A DNA stretch of 64,000 bases from Toxotes chatareus. Its lineage: Eukaryota > Chordata > Actinopteri > Toxotidae. Shown here piece by piece: positions 24,947 to 35,074 of this stretch; positions within the stretch are counted from its first letter, which is position 1; every line of letters begins with the position of its first letter. Below the pieces are notes generated by a model that made no database searches, had not been told where the DNA came from, and saw nothing but the letters and a program-made list of their open reading frames with translations. The position numbers and the translations under genes are program-made. The stretch covers positions 25,316,580 to 25,380,579 of the forward strand of contig CM028902.1 of assembly GCA_016801885.1 (NCBI GenBank). The letters are read 5' to 3'.

Positions 24947-25538
24947 AGGCCACCTTGTTCCATTGTTCCATGGTCCAGCTCTGATGCTCACGTGCCCACT
25001 GTTGGTGCTTTCAGCGGTGCACAGGGGTCAGCATGGGCACCCTGACTAGTCGGAGGCTATGCAGCCCCATACACAACAAACTGCGATGCACTGTGTGTTC
25101 TGACACCTCTCTATCAGAACCAGCATTAACTTCTTCACCAGTCTGAGGAACAGTAACTCATCTGTTGGATCGGACCACACGGGCCAGCCTTCGCTCCCTC
25201 CGTGCATCAGTGAGCCTTGGCCACCCATGACCCTGTCGCTCCTGTTCACCACTGTTCCTTCTCTGAACCGCCTCTGATAGATGCTGACCTCTGCAGAGCG
25301 GGAACACCCCACAGGAGCTGCGGTGTTGGAGATGCTCTGACTCAGCCTGGTCTTTGTCAAACTGGCTCAGATCCTTACACTCGCCCATTTTTCCTGCTTC
25401 TAACATCAACTTTGAGGACGAAATGTTCACCTGCTGCCTGATATATCCCGCCCACTAACAGGTTCCATGATGACGAGATCATCAGGGTTATGCACTTCAC
25501 CTGTCAGTGCTGATAATGTAATGCCAGATCGGTGTTTA
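24947..25538 (-). mobile_element. Truncated Tc1/mariner-type transposon relic
   Basis: Read on the minus strand, this segment matches the 5' part of a widespread Tc1-like fish transposon. The outer end near 25538 reads ACACCGATCTGGCATTACAT, the typical end of this family. The protein begins MGECKDLSQFDKDQ near 25391. The DNA-binding N-terminal half of the transposase follows in a shifted frame: AAPVGCSRSAEVSIYQRR, FREGTVVNRS, then RRLARVVRSN, and segments like LLRLVKKLMLVLIERCQ. Similarity stops near 24947 at a segment equivalent to the WTTEQWNKVA region, so the DDE catalytic half and the other terminus are missing. Frameshifts occur, for example between MGECKD and the AAPVGCS part. It is a dead fragment of about 590 bp. 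Confidence 0.85.
25046..25391 (-). pseudogene. Broken Tc1-like transposase, N-terminal half only
   Basis: Coding part of the relic above, read right to left. The start codon context and the MGECKDLSQFDKDQ start are intact. The frame then changes to one carrying TAAPVGCSRSAEVSIYQRRF, which holds the helix-turn-helix used by Tc1 transposases to bind terminal repeats. A third frame carries GHGWPRLTDARRERRLARVV. No catalytic Asp or Glu motif remains, because the element is cut before them. Confidence 0.75.
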
Positions 25539-25829
25539 TGACATTTTAATTTTAAAGTTTAAAATCTACAGTTGGAGTTTCAGTTCCACAGAGTTACTGT
25601 TCTGCAGTGTTACTTGTGATCGGATCACCTGAGACACATGTTAATACCAGATCTGAACAGAACAGCCTCGGTCAGGCTGAGGCCCAAACTATTCAGGTGT
25701 ATATGTGAGAGTGAGAGTGAGTGCTGGATTTGAAAGGTCAAGGCCAAAGGTTAATTCTGTGGTGACCAACAGAATGTCATGACTCTCCCTTGTTAAGATA
25801 TTTCAGCTGTGACTTAACATGTGACAGAG

Positions 25830-26000
25830 ATTTAGATGAAGGCCATGGGTGTCTGATGATGTTCTTATCCCTCCTCACTAAGCGAGTGAGGTTGGCTGTC
25901 CTGAGCCTCCTCAGAAACCACTGCAGAGGTGCTGTCAGCCCAGGACAGGTCCTCTGTGATGGTGACCGCAGTGACCTGAAGCTGGGGACACAGGAGACAA
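25830..26000 (-). repeat. Probable LINE fragment (L2/Rex-like 3' ORF end)
   Basis: On the minus strand one frame reads VTAVTITEDLSWADSTS, which resembles the conserved TITEDLSW block near the C-terminal end of reverse transcriptase ORFs in fish LINEs. The following sequence resembles the KKAQQRLYFLRRL block only at DNA level. Fragment is short and degraded; the family is not assigned. Confidence 0.4.
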
Positions 26001-26104
26001 TTGTTAGAAAATCTGAAAGTGCCGTTGGTTGGAGCATGAAAGGTGGACCGCTGCTACACCCAGAGACAGACAGAAAGAGACACACATAAAAAAACAGGAA
26101 GGAA

Positions 26105-26148
26105 CTAAATAAATAAAATTGAATTAAACTGAATTGAATTGAATAGAT
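26105..26148. repeat. AATTG-type repeat tail
   Basis: AAATAAATAAAATTGAATTA followed by GAATTGAATTGAAT. This is the A-rich pentanucleotide tail commonly found at the 3' end of fish SINE-like elements. The body of such an element is not clear upstream. Confidence 0.5.
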
Positions 26149-26236
26149 GATGGTAGATGATGTAAGAAAAACAAAATAAGACCCAAATTATTCAGACAAC
26201 TGGCTTCAGTGTGAACTGAACTCATGATAAACATTT

Positions 26237-26240
<4 letters not shown>

Positions 26241-26267
<27 letters not shown>
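26241..26267. repeat. GA microsatellite
   Basis: Uninterrupted GA dinucleotide tract. Nearby 26510-26560 is CT-rich and 26655-26725 contains TG and GA runs. Confidence 0.9.
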
Positions 26268-26270
<3 letters not shown>

Positions 26271-26654
26271 TCCTCTCATGGCCAAACTCTTTTTTCTTGC
26301 CCTGATCATCAGCCTGTTCTACTAAACCTTCTGCTGAGAGGCTGCAGCTCTCCTGCTTTGTCCTCTGGATATGCCCTGCTTCCTCACTGTAGTTGTTTTG
26401 CTTGATTTTACTTTGCAGCATTTTTCTCTCTGAGTTCTTGTGGAACATCTACACTCACTGGCTGTCATTTTCCTCTCTCCTTTCATTTTCCTCTGTTTAT
26501 GTCTGTTTTTCTCTCTCCTCTCCCCTCCCCCTTCTCTCTCACTCTCTCTCTGTCTCTTCCTACCTTCAGAACAGCCTGCAGTTGTTTGGACAAGTGCATA
26601 AAAAAATTCAGCGTCAGAAAATGAGATTTGGAGGGCGATGCCAGCTTTTTCTGT

Positions 26655-26672
26655 GAGTGTGTGTGTGTGAGA

Positions 26673-26725
<53 letters not shown>

Positions 26726-26726
26726 T
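26655..26726. repeat. Compound TG/GA microsatellite
   Basis: TG tract with GAGAG interruptions running directly into a GA tract. Confidence 0.9.
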
Positions 26727-29340
26727 GTGTGCCTGTGCTGTTAGCTATAACACAGAGAGAGGAGAGGTGACCTCTGGGAAATGAACCTCTGTCAGGGCAG
26801 GTTGGCCAATTTGCTCAGGAAAGAACTGTGTGCGTGCGTGTGTGTGGAACAAGGGAAGAGGAAAGAGGGAGTGAAAGAGAGGAGAGAAGTAAGGATGTTG
26901 ATTGCTGATTGTGGGGAACTACATTCAGCTGAAGTACAGACAGACACAGGAGACTGCTGCTTCCTGTTTCCTGCCAACGGGACCATCATCTGAACGAACA
27001 TCTGTTTGTGATGGCACAGCTGGATCAGCTGTCAGCTGGCATGAAGAGCTCTGCAGCTTTTGATAACTTTTGGTGGCAACAGTAAAAAATATCAGGGCAA
27101 CGTATTCTTAACGCTTTAGTGCGTATATTTGTTGGTCTGCATATGATGTCACTGTGTGAGTGTGGTGATGTGTATGTGTAGATGGCAGTGAACGTGTAAA
27201 TGCTTACAGGCAGTATGTTTAATTAAATATGAACTCATTTGATTTCCTGAGCCACAGTGAAGCCGCTCATCTATGCTGCTGACCTCACATGAAATGAAGA
27301 AGCTTTTTAACCACAAAGACAAGGCCAAGGTGTCTCTGTGGATGGAAAAAAAAAGTTCAGCACCAACGTTAAAAAAACAAAAACACAGTAATACAACATC
27401 CAAATATTAATACAGTATCTCAAATATGCTGTCAGTGGCTGACAATCAATGGGCTACTGTTTCTTTGTTGAATGTATGTGTTAGGTCAGGACCCAAAATG
27501 CATAGCTCAACACTCAACGACCAGGAGCAAAGGACATGAATGAACTGAGTGTCTTACCTGTAGCAGGACAGGCCGTCGCGGAGCAGATGACGTTCCAGGA
27601 AACAGGCTTAGTATGGAGGCTTTGCACTCTGAAGGAGAGTGAAGCGGTCTGAGAGCCGCGGGAATAACCTCCAGGTGAACTGGAAACAGGTGAGGCTCTG
27701 AGCGTGGTGGATGTTGGTGCAGATGGACCAGAGACACAGGCGAGAGACAAGAAAGTAACTCCAGGGAACAGACAAGGTAAGTACAACACAGAGGTTTTCT
27801 AAAGAAAGTCGACTGAGGTTCTGCAGTTATTTTACTGTCATGCCATTTCTCCCTCCGTACTATGGAAAGTAGACGGGGCTTGAGTGACTTGAATTATCTA
27901 CAAAGATTATGTCACGAAGTGGCTGCTGCTTTATTGATGTCCTCTAAAAACCTAGGAGCATAAATGTGCAGGTTCGTCTGGGATGTTCCACAGGGCTGAC
28001 CCATACACTTTACATCAAGATGATGATTTTTAATTTTTACGTTTGTTTGTGGGCACGAAATATCACATACCACAGCATTTTCAGCCTGAGCTAATTTGCA
28101 CTGCCTGTCCCATATATATTGTCTCTTCTATAATGAGATCGAGAGCCAGAATCAAGATAATGTAGTTCAAAGTCACAGTGATATTTTTAATAATGTCCAA
28201 CCCTGGAAAACATCTCCATCTCTGTAGCATGATTTCCAGATAGGAATGGTTATTTAAAAAAACAAACAAGCAACCAACCAAGGATTTTTTTTCTTCTGAA
28301 TTTAGCAGCCTTTAATGAAATCAATTTGCCCATGACCTTTGCAGGTTAAATGTCACCAGCTCCACAGAAAATGCCATTATCTATCTTATCAATCCTTTAT
28401 GCACGGGATCAGTAAAATCCTCTCTCTGTAACACAGGATCTGGTATTGGCTCCACTGAAGAAATATTGTATAAAAATATTCCAGAAAATGTATCACAGTT
28501 TCCAGAAACAGCAGCTGTGACGTGCTCCGAAAATTTCCCAAAGGCAAAACATCAGCGTACAAGAAAGGAAGAGAAAACAAAGTCCTGTGAGGATTCCTGT
28601 GTCCTGACACGGTGCAGGCACATTACATCCATTCACAGGGTCAGACGGATTATTACTGTGATTAGCAGTGATAACAGGAGTCACACTAACTGTAATAAAA
28701 GTCAAATATAAAACAGATAAAAGTAGTAACAGCAGCAGATTTAGTGGCAAGTGCAATAAAAGGGAAAAATGTAAACATGTTATTGTTTCTGAACAAAAAC
28801 CTATAAATGTGTGGCTCTGAACATGGGGACAGGGCCCAGGAGGGACCTCAGCCAAAGGTGGTGAATGACAGCCAGTAGTGTTTTTTGCTTTTGTTTAGTT
28901 ATTTGCACTTTTTTTTAAATTTACCCTATTGATATTATTTTTCACAAAAAACTGTATAATGCATTTTTTGGTTATATTTTTATAGTGTTGATATTGTTAT
29001 TTTGCTCTATTGTTGTATTTATATATTGTTACTGTTTCTGAACAAAAATCTTAACTGAAAAAGTAAAATTTAAAGTTCGACTTAAAAAGTGTTTGTATTT
29101 GCCTAAAATCTTTGTCCTGTGTTTTACTATGATCATAATCAAAATCAACTAAATGAAAATTGAAAAATTACAAAATCATTCAATGATCATGAAAATTCAA
29201 ATTTGCATTCACTTCATAAATGATGACGCGTTGCTCCGCCCTGCACTACAGCAGAAGTATTGAATTCTGTATCAGCAGCACTGACCGTGTGTTCTGGGAT
29301 CATGCCGGATCTTGCAGTATCGCACACCCCTATTGGTTTC
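26727..29340. other. Intergenic stretch without supported genes
   Basis: The open frames here (for example 27507-27789 minus, 28493-28855 minus) show no recognisable protein family. The segment 27480-27780 begins GTCAGGACCCAAAATGCATA, reminiscent of dispersed fish repeats, but I cannot name one. The stretch 28860-29220 is strongly AT-rich. Confidence 0.5.
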
Positions 29341-29470
29341 TATAATGGTCTGGCTCAATTATCACTGGCCAATCATTAGCCAATCAGAGAACAACCCGCC
29401 TGGTTGTTAGAGGGGTGAGACCTAAAAAGGGCAGATGCTGGCCGCGAGGACGCTAAACACAGGTGGACAC
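29341..29470 (+). promoter_or_regulatory. Promoter-like segment with two CCAAT boxes and a CArG box
   Basis: CCAAT boxes in forward orientation stand at 29369-29373 and 29380-29384. A perfect serum-response CArG box, CCTAAAAAGG, stands at 29421-29430; its A-rich centre could also serve as a weak TATA-like element. CpG-rich sequence follows immediately (about 29430-30080), in contrast to the AT-rich sequence before it. Together with splice sites downstream this suggests a transcription start near 29450-29480. No experimental start is visible from sequence. Confidence 0.5.
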
Positions 29471-29731
29471 GGAGACGCTGTGGACGTGAGTTCGTTCAAA
29501 TTTGTGGAATACTGTTGTTGATCAGGTGAAGACCCGGAACTTTGAGTCCGTGTGTGACCTGATCAAACCGGACGCTGAGCCGCGTGTTGGAGCTGGTTTC
29601 AGCTCGTGCTTCAGATAAACCACGGTACCACTGAGACCACCGCGCGCTGCACCGAGTCCGCCATTACCGCGCCGGTTTGGGGGAGAGGAGAGCGCGTGTG
29701 CGCGGAACACAGACTGCCGCCGAGTTTCTGA
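29440..29731 (+). other. Candidate untranslated first exon in CpG-rich DNA
   Basis: CpG-rich sequence downstream of the CCAAT/CArG segment ends in a consensus donor, CTGA followed by GTGAGTATGG, at 29731/29732. A matching acceptor (TCTCTGTGTTTCAG) lies only 88 bp further on, giving a very short intron (29732-29819). The 5' limit is a guess based on promoter spacing. No long frame begins here. Confidence 0.35.
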
Positions 29732-29819
29732 GTGAGTATGGATCAGTGTGAGCACACTGAGGGAAACAGAGCAGGTGTAGCAGCCCAGGTGTATCAACCT
29801 GTGAATCTCTGTGTTTCAG

Positions 29820-29976
29820 ATACTGCAGCGGAGGGGCCAGAGTTTTTCCACGTCGTGAGCCACAGACGCCATTTTCTGCACACGCTCGCGCACACAGCTT
29901 CAGTGCGCGTGTCTCCATGGCACCGCTCACCTTGGACAGACGGTTTGGAAACGGCTTTCTGGACTTTCTACAAAAA
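29820..29976 (+). CDS. Candidate coding exon, unidentified protein N-terminus
   Basis: Exon-like segment between acceptor TTTCAG and donor GTGAGT. The first ATG with a long enough frame is at 29917 and gives 20 codons, reading MAPLTLDRRFGNGFLDFLQK, before the donor in phase 0. The ATG has G at +4 but no purine at -3. The next candidate exon (30783-30821) continues in the same phase with no stop. I do not recognise the protein. The N-terminus has no signal peptide and looks like a short amphipathic cytosolic start. It could also be a chance frame in a non-coding CpG-island transcript. Confidence 0.4.
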
Positions 29977-30604
29977 GTGAGTACACACAACATCCACGAT
30001 TTCACACGATCCCCGACAAGCGCGCCAACGGCAGGGTTCCGGAAACAGTCACAGTTTACGGTGCCACGGTGCGCTCCTGCCACCCGGGGTTATGTTTTAA
30101 GGTGGAGCTCACCTGGTTCTGTAGTAAATATTCCTTCAGTCTTGGTGGTTTGACATATTTAAATTCTGGACCGTGATGTGGTTCATGTGCTAAAGATAAA
30201 GGCTGAATATGGCACGCGGGACAGCGCAAACGCACGGAGATAATTAGGCCTCCTCAGCTCACCTCCCACGTGCTCAGGTTATCAGGGGTATGTGCAGACA
30301 GGCCTGTGAGTGCTCAGAGTTGGACGGAGACAGTTTTTACCCACAGAGACCTTTGTTAGTTATATCAGAGTCCAGAGCTGACGGTAAAACACCGTCATCA
30401 GTTTGATCAGTGCTGATTTTCCGTTTTACACGTTGAGCAGAATTTAATCAATAAACAATATTTAAAGTGTGAAACGCTGCTCAGTGAAGAGAACGTGCTG
30501 CTGATCAATGAACCACCTGCAGTCAGTCTGAAGATCTTCATCTTTCAACTGCACCACAGTCATCCTCACTCACACATCACAGTCTCCAATACGATCAGTA
30601 ACTC

Positions 30605-30607
<3 letters not shown>

Positions 30608-30639
<32 letters not shown>
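30608..30639. repeat. TG microsatellite
   Basis: Uninterrupted TG tract within the presumed first long intron of the unidentified gene. Confidence 0.9.
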
Positions 30640-30642
<3 letters not shown>

Positions 30643-30782
30643 AAAGCTTCACACAGATGGATTTATATTCAGTGAACTGATGTCCACTGAGTGTGAGTGT
30701 TGGACAGGGTCAGTCCACTCCATGTCTTCACAGGTGAACTCTGACCTGCAGACTCAGACTGAGCTTCTGCTTCTTCTTTCAG

Positions 30783-30821
30783 GTTCATGAACAGATCAGC
30801 ATGAGAAGAAATCAACTAATT
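30783..30821 (+). CDS. Candidate 39-nt coding exon, unidentified protein
   Basis: Bounded by acceptor CTTCTTCTTTCAG and a consensus donor GTAAGT. The 13 codons read VHEQISMRRNQLI, in phase 0 on both sides, and join the preceding candidate exon without a stop. The combination of a strong pyrimidine tract, a perfect donor and matching phases is better than chance for such a short segment, but no family identity supports it. A following exon was not found. Confidence 0.4.
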
Positions 30822-30923
30822 GTAAGTGAAGTTTTTATTCTGCTGCTGGGGTGTGTTTGGTCGGCTGCTGTGCTGACCTGGCTTTCACATGCACATACGC
30901 GCATACACACACACACACACACT

Positions 30924-31385
30924 GTCTGTCCCAGGGGTCGGCAGCCTTGAATACTCAGAGAGCCCTTTGGACCGTCTCCCACAGAAAACACCTGGAGCCA
31001 CAGAACCCTTTGACATCTAAAATGAGGATAACCCAAACTTAAATTATCCACCTGCAGCGAACCAAAAACGGCATCTGCTCCTGTGCTCCGTCATCACTTT
31101 ATCAAGTGTACTGGAGCGTGCAGTCAGCTGTCAACCTGAACATGTTGCCGCCGGGTGTCGCACAGCGGCGTTTGTGACGCATATTTTGAGTGCCAAAAAA
31201 TTTAAAACGTTTTATTTTAATGTTACAAATCACGTAATCCTCAAATTTAGAATTACCTTTAAAAAAACAAACTTTTAAATTAAATACTGATTATTTATTT
31301 TCCAAAGCCACAGGGAGCCACAGCAGAGGGATGAAAGGGCCACATGTGGCTCAGGAGCCGCGGGTTGCTGACCCCTGGTCTATCC
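30924..31385. mobile_element. hAT-type MITE with 8-bp target duplication
   Basis: The element body runs 30932-31377 (446 bp). Its left end is CAGGGGTCGGCAGCC and its right end GGGTTGCTGACCCCTG, which are inverted copies with one mismatch and match the CAGGGGTCGGCAACC ends of Charlie-like hAT elements. It is flanked by the 8-bp direct repeats GTCTGTCC (30924-30931) and GTCTATCC (31378-31385), 7 of 8 identical, as expected for hAT insertion. Subterminal GGAGCCACAG / AGGGAGCCACAG motifs are present. It has no transposase frame and is therefore non-autonomous. Confidence 0.85.
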
Positions 31386-31397
31386 CCTTTCACCCCC

Positions 31398-31412
31398 TTT
31401 TTTTTTTTTTTT
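31398..31412. repeat. Poly-T run
   Basis: Homopolymer T run directly after the MITE and immediately before the first copy of the 129-bp duplication; it looks like a polypyrimidine tract ending in GTAG. Confidence 0.8.
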
Positions 31413-31541
31413 GTAGCGTCGATTTTGACTACGCGGGATCAAGAGGCTATACGAGGTGTGTGACTTTCACTTCTTTGATGCTGGGATGTCTGGCCGCCGT
31501 GCCATAACTTTTCCTCATACAGAATTTGTTCCTGTCCATCC
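31413..31541 (+). repeat. 129-bp direct duplication, copy 1
   Basis: Shares about 90 percent of positions, without gaps, with 31598-31726; period 185 bp. It starts GTAG, followed by CGTCGATTTTGACTACG, and ends GTTCCTGTCCATCC. The first 39 nt after GTAG end in AG before GT, so the copy has exon-like borders. Confidence 0.9.
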
Positions 31542-31597
31542 AGTGTGGCTGCCATTGGTTATCTCTCTGTCTCTGTTGGTCGGGCGGTTGTTTGTTT

Positions 31598-31726
31598 GTA
31601 GCGTCGATTTTGACTACGTGGGATGAAGAGGCTATACAAGGTATTTGACTTTCACTTCTTTGATGCTGGGATGTCTGGCCGCCGCGCCATAACTTTTCCT
31701 CCTAGAGAATTTGTTCCTGTCCATCC
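31598..31726 (+). repeat. 129-bp direct duplication, copy 2
   Basis: Second copy of the block at 31413-31541. It again starts with GTAG after a T-rich tract and again has AG before GT 39 nt later (31640/31641). An 84-codon open frame runs from 31623 to 31877 but has no recognisable family and ends in CT-repeat sequence. Confidence 0.9.
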
Positions 31727-32482
31727 CTCCGACATGGCTGTTTCCGTCCATCCAGCCTTCAAGAGGTATGAGGTTATTTGCTCGGCAACCCTGTTATCAC
31801 TTTACCTTGTCTCTGTCCTTCTGTCTCGCACACACAGACTCACACTCACACATCTCTCTCTCTCTCTCTCCCTCTAATCAGCCTGCTAGGGGCTGATCTG
31901 GGGGCCCAGCATTGGGGTAGTTTAAGGCCTCTCTCCATCTAATATGGTTGATTTTGGCCTTTATCAGATCAGATAAACCTAAACACCAAATTTCCAAAGC
32001 AGACAGATGATTGGCAGCATATACAGTGATATATATCAGCAATTATATTACAAAACAAAGTTCTTCAAATAAAACAAATTAACTTAAACTTGTGGCCATA
32101 GTCACAAGTGTGGAATCACAAATAGCACGGGCAGCTATAAAATACATTTACTTGGGGGGGTACATATACACATACACAGCCTTAAAAAAAACAGGCATTT
32201 TTAAAGTCAGACTGTCCTTTCAACTTTCAATTTGGATAGTTAAGGTAAGGGGCATTATATATTTTACTTTAATCAGGAAAAAAAAAATATGTATTTATTT
32301 ATTTATTTTCTTTCCTTTCTGTTGATTAACCTTGTTAATCCCTGGTGATAACTTCTCTAAGATTATCATAACTGATTGTAAGCACAAAAACTTTGATAAT
32401 GACTTGCCTGTATTTTGACTGGTTATTGATAATTGGTTTATCGAGAGAACATTGCTGTTGTGATCTGATGAATTCTTTGTAA

Positions 32483-32607
32483 ATCTGTTTCTGATGTTGC
32501 TTTCTCAAGCAGTTATTCAGCCCATGGATGATGTTTTGCATTTAAAATCTGTATTGGCATCTGAGATACATTTGTGATCACATTTTTTTTTTATATTGAG
32601 TAAAATC
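32483..32607 (+). repeat. Dispersed duplication, copy 1
   Basis: Contains CAGTTATTCAGCCCATGGAT and GGCATCTGAGATACATTTGT, nearly identical to 34735-34858 in the same orientation, about 2.25 kb away. It could mark the two ends of an old composite repeat or a local duplication. Confidence 0.85.
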
Positions 32608-33263
32608 ATTGTTAGCTCAGTAAGTTGCAAAGTTTTCCATCAGTAAATGGTGGAGGTTCACAGGCAGGTCTGATGTAGATGGATTGGTCAGCCTGTGTCC
32701 TGAGCATAGTTGCATTGCTGTCCATCAGCACCAGCCAAATTTTGATAGAAGCTTTATTGTACAGGGAGGGTGAGTTGGACTTTGAGGTCAAACACTGGCT
32801 CGTCTCGCTCTGCCAGGTTTCGTTCCTAGGGGACACTGGAGTAGGACCTTTAACCTTTAAAAGTTTTGTGATTCTTACGTATTTTGGCGTCGGCACATAG
32901 GGAGGCCTCCCGACAGGGGATTTTTTCCCGCCCCTGTAAAGCGCTATGTACGGTCAGTTGTGGACAGAATCAAGCGATGTGGGGTTATTTGGGTCAGCGT
33001 GTAGTTGGGTTCATACCTTTCTTTCTTATTGCGTGGTGGACAGGGTAAGGGAAGGAAGCCCGGCAGAGAGACGACTCAGATAGCTCAGACTGTGAACATG
33101 CACCCAGTTTGGGTTTATTTGCTTCATTTTCCTTCTACTGGTGATGGTGAACGCAGTGACCACTGTGAAAACCTAATAGATGTGTCAAGTTTACCAGGTT
33201 GAACAATAATGATCAATTTTCTCCTGCTGAGCTACGTGATATTGATATACTTGAAATGAGACA

Positions 33264-33548
33264 TTGTCATGGGCTGAAATGAAGAGAAGGTCTAAAGGAA
33301 ACAGGCTTTGTCTTGAAGTAGAACAGCTGATCTTTATAAACCTGAACAGAGTGACAGCCATTTCAGAAGGCAAACCTGAAAACATGTTTACAGATGGTAG
33401 AGAAACCTTTCACTGTGTTTTAGAAACCATGTCAAAGACTAGAGGGGAAGACACAGTTAAGGCCTTGTTTCAGTGCTTGAAGGGACAGAGTGAGGAAGAC
33501 ATGTTGAAGTTTGGACAGACCAGAAATTCTGCTGAAATGATTCTGTAG
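33264..33548 (+). other. Isolated 94-codon open frame, unassigned
   Basis: Frame lying between the two copies of the dispersed duplication. It is rich in charged residues, with LETMSKTRGEDTVKALFQCL near codons 48-67 and EEDMLKFG near 72-79. That pattern weakly recalls the last helices of death-fold (CARD-like) domains found in many fish immune genes, but the first helices are not visible. There is no clear acceptor before it. It could be a relic of such a domain, or chance. Confidence 0.2.
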
Positions 33549-34734
33549 CTGCTGTAGTTTGACTCTGAGTGAACTGAGGCTTTATTCTGTGGCTGAACCT
33601 CCAGTGATGGTGTTACTCTCTTTATCATATTTACTTTTACATTGTCTGTTGCACACATTGCTCCCTTATGGTCAGTTTTCCGTCCTTTAGCAGCTTTTTG
33701 TATACTTGTCATGTTATTTATTTTAGTTTGACTTTACATATTTGTGTATGGTTTTTTTTATTCTTTTGTTTTCATACTTATCCTTTTTCTTAAATTTTTG
33801 TTTTTTTTGTGAATTTATTTAACTTTGTCACTTGGATGAAGAAAACTTTTTACTCTGTAGTGCTTGATCATTTGTGTTTTGTATTTTATTTTGTTTTTTT
33901 AAATTTCTTACTTAACATTTGGACTTTTCTGTCTCTGAGCCCAAGACATGGAGCTGTCAACCTGTTAATATGATTAGTCTGCAAAAGGTGTAAAGTGCAG
34001 TAGAAGAATAGTGTCTTCTCAGACTGTCTCCATGGACGTCAGGACATTGGACTTGCTAATTACTGCTGAGCCTCTGTGGAAGGGTTTGCAAAGATCACAA
34101 GACCACAGCAGAACATGCTGAGGAGGAGTTCCACAGGCAACACAGAACTGGAACGTGATGAAGTTCTGAGTTAATGGACTGATGGATGGATGAGTTCGGA
34201 GACTCCCAGCAGACTTTCCACCCTGCAGGGATGGATGCACTGGACTGTTCCACCACAGTCTGTGAAAGCAGCAGACACCGGAGTCAGAGGAAGTGAGAGA
34301 GCAGCAACCAAAGGTAAGATCTGAGGTCATGTTGAAGTTTTGCTTTAGTCTGTTTGCTTTTTACTTATTATTAATGATTGTTTTTCTCTGTTTAAGTCAC
34401 ATGTCCAACCTTAAGGAAGGCTGGAAGGGGAATACTGTGGCCTGACCTGATCCACCAAGCCCTGGACACCGCCTAGATCTCCGGACCTTACCTTTGAAGG
34501 ACTGTTGCAGCCACATCGCACAAGTCTGCAAGCTGCTCTTCAAACTAGAGGACACGACCAGGAAGTGAATCTGCTGCATCCAGGAGGTGAATGCACTGAT
34601 GTCCTGCATAGTGAAGCTCAAATGCTGATTAAGCACAGACTGTGACCATTTATTAACTCTGTTGTTGGAACCGAAGTTTTACCAGCTCTTAACTTGTGAT
34701 ACCTCAAGAGGACACGGTCTCAGAAACACAGCTG

Positions 34735-34858
34735 GATCTGTGATGTTGTTTTCTCCAGCAGTTATTCAGCCCATGGATGATGTTTTATCAATGCATTTAA
34801 AATCTGTTTTGGCATCTGAGATACATTTGTGATCACAATTTTTGATATTGAGTAAAAC
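34735..34858 (+). repeat. Dispersed duplication, copy 2
   Basis: Direct repeat partner of 32483-32607, with a small ATCAATG insertion in the middle. The sequence between the two copies has no LTR-like TG...CA ends or integrase/RT frame that I can see. Confidence 0.85.
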
Positions 34859-34966
34859 TATAAATTGCATTAAAACTTATTACTGGGCAAACAGCCTACA
34901 ACAACAACAACCAAGGTGCTTACTAAAAAAGTAATGTAATTGCTCTGCTCGACTGCTTTGGTGCTG

Positions 34967-35074
34967 CAAAGATCTTGTATAAGGCCGACGTCCCACTTTC
35001 TGCTGATTGCTTTGGTCATTGGAGGCTGCATAATCGCAGGAGTGAGACCGTTTACTGTTAATACAAGATCTTTG
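34967..35074. repeat. Perfect 14-bp inverted repeat with 80-bp loop
   Basis: CAAAGATCTTGTAT at 34967-34980 is the exact reverse complement of ATACAAGATCTTTG at 35061-35074. The loop encodes, in one frame, a hydrophobic run LLIALVIGGCIIAG within the open frame 34940-35242. Function unknown. Confidence 0.75.

Noticed and set aside
31623..31877. 84-codon frame in the 129-bp duplication
   Set aside because: It ends in CT-repeat sequence, and the first copy of the duplication does not keep the same frame open; probably not a gene.
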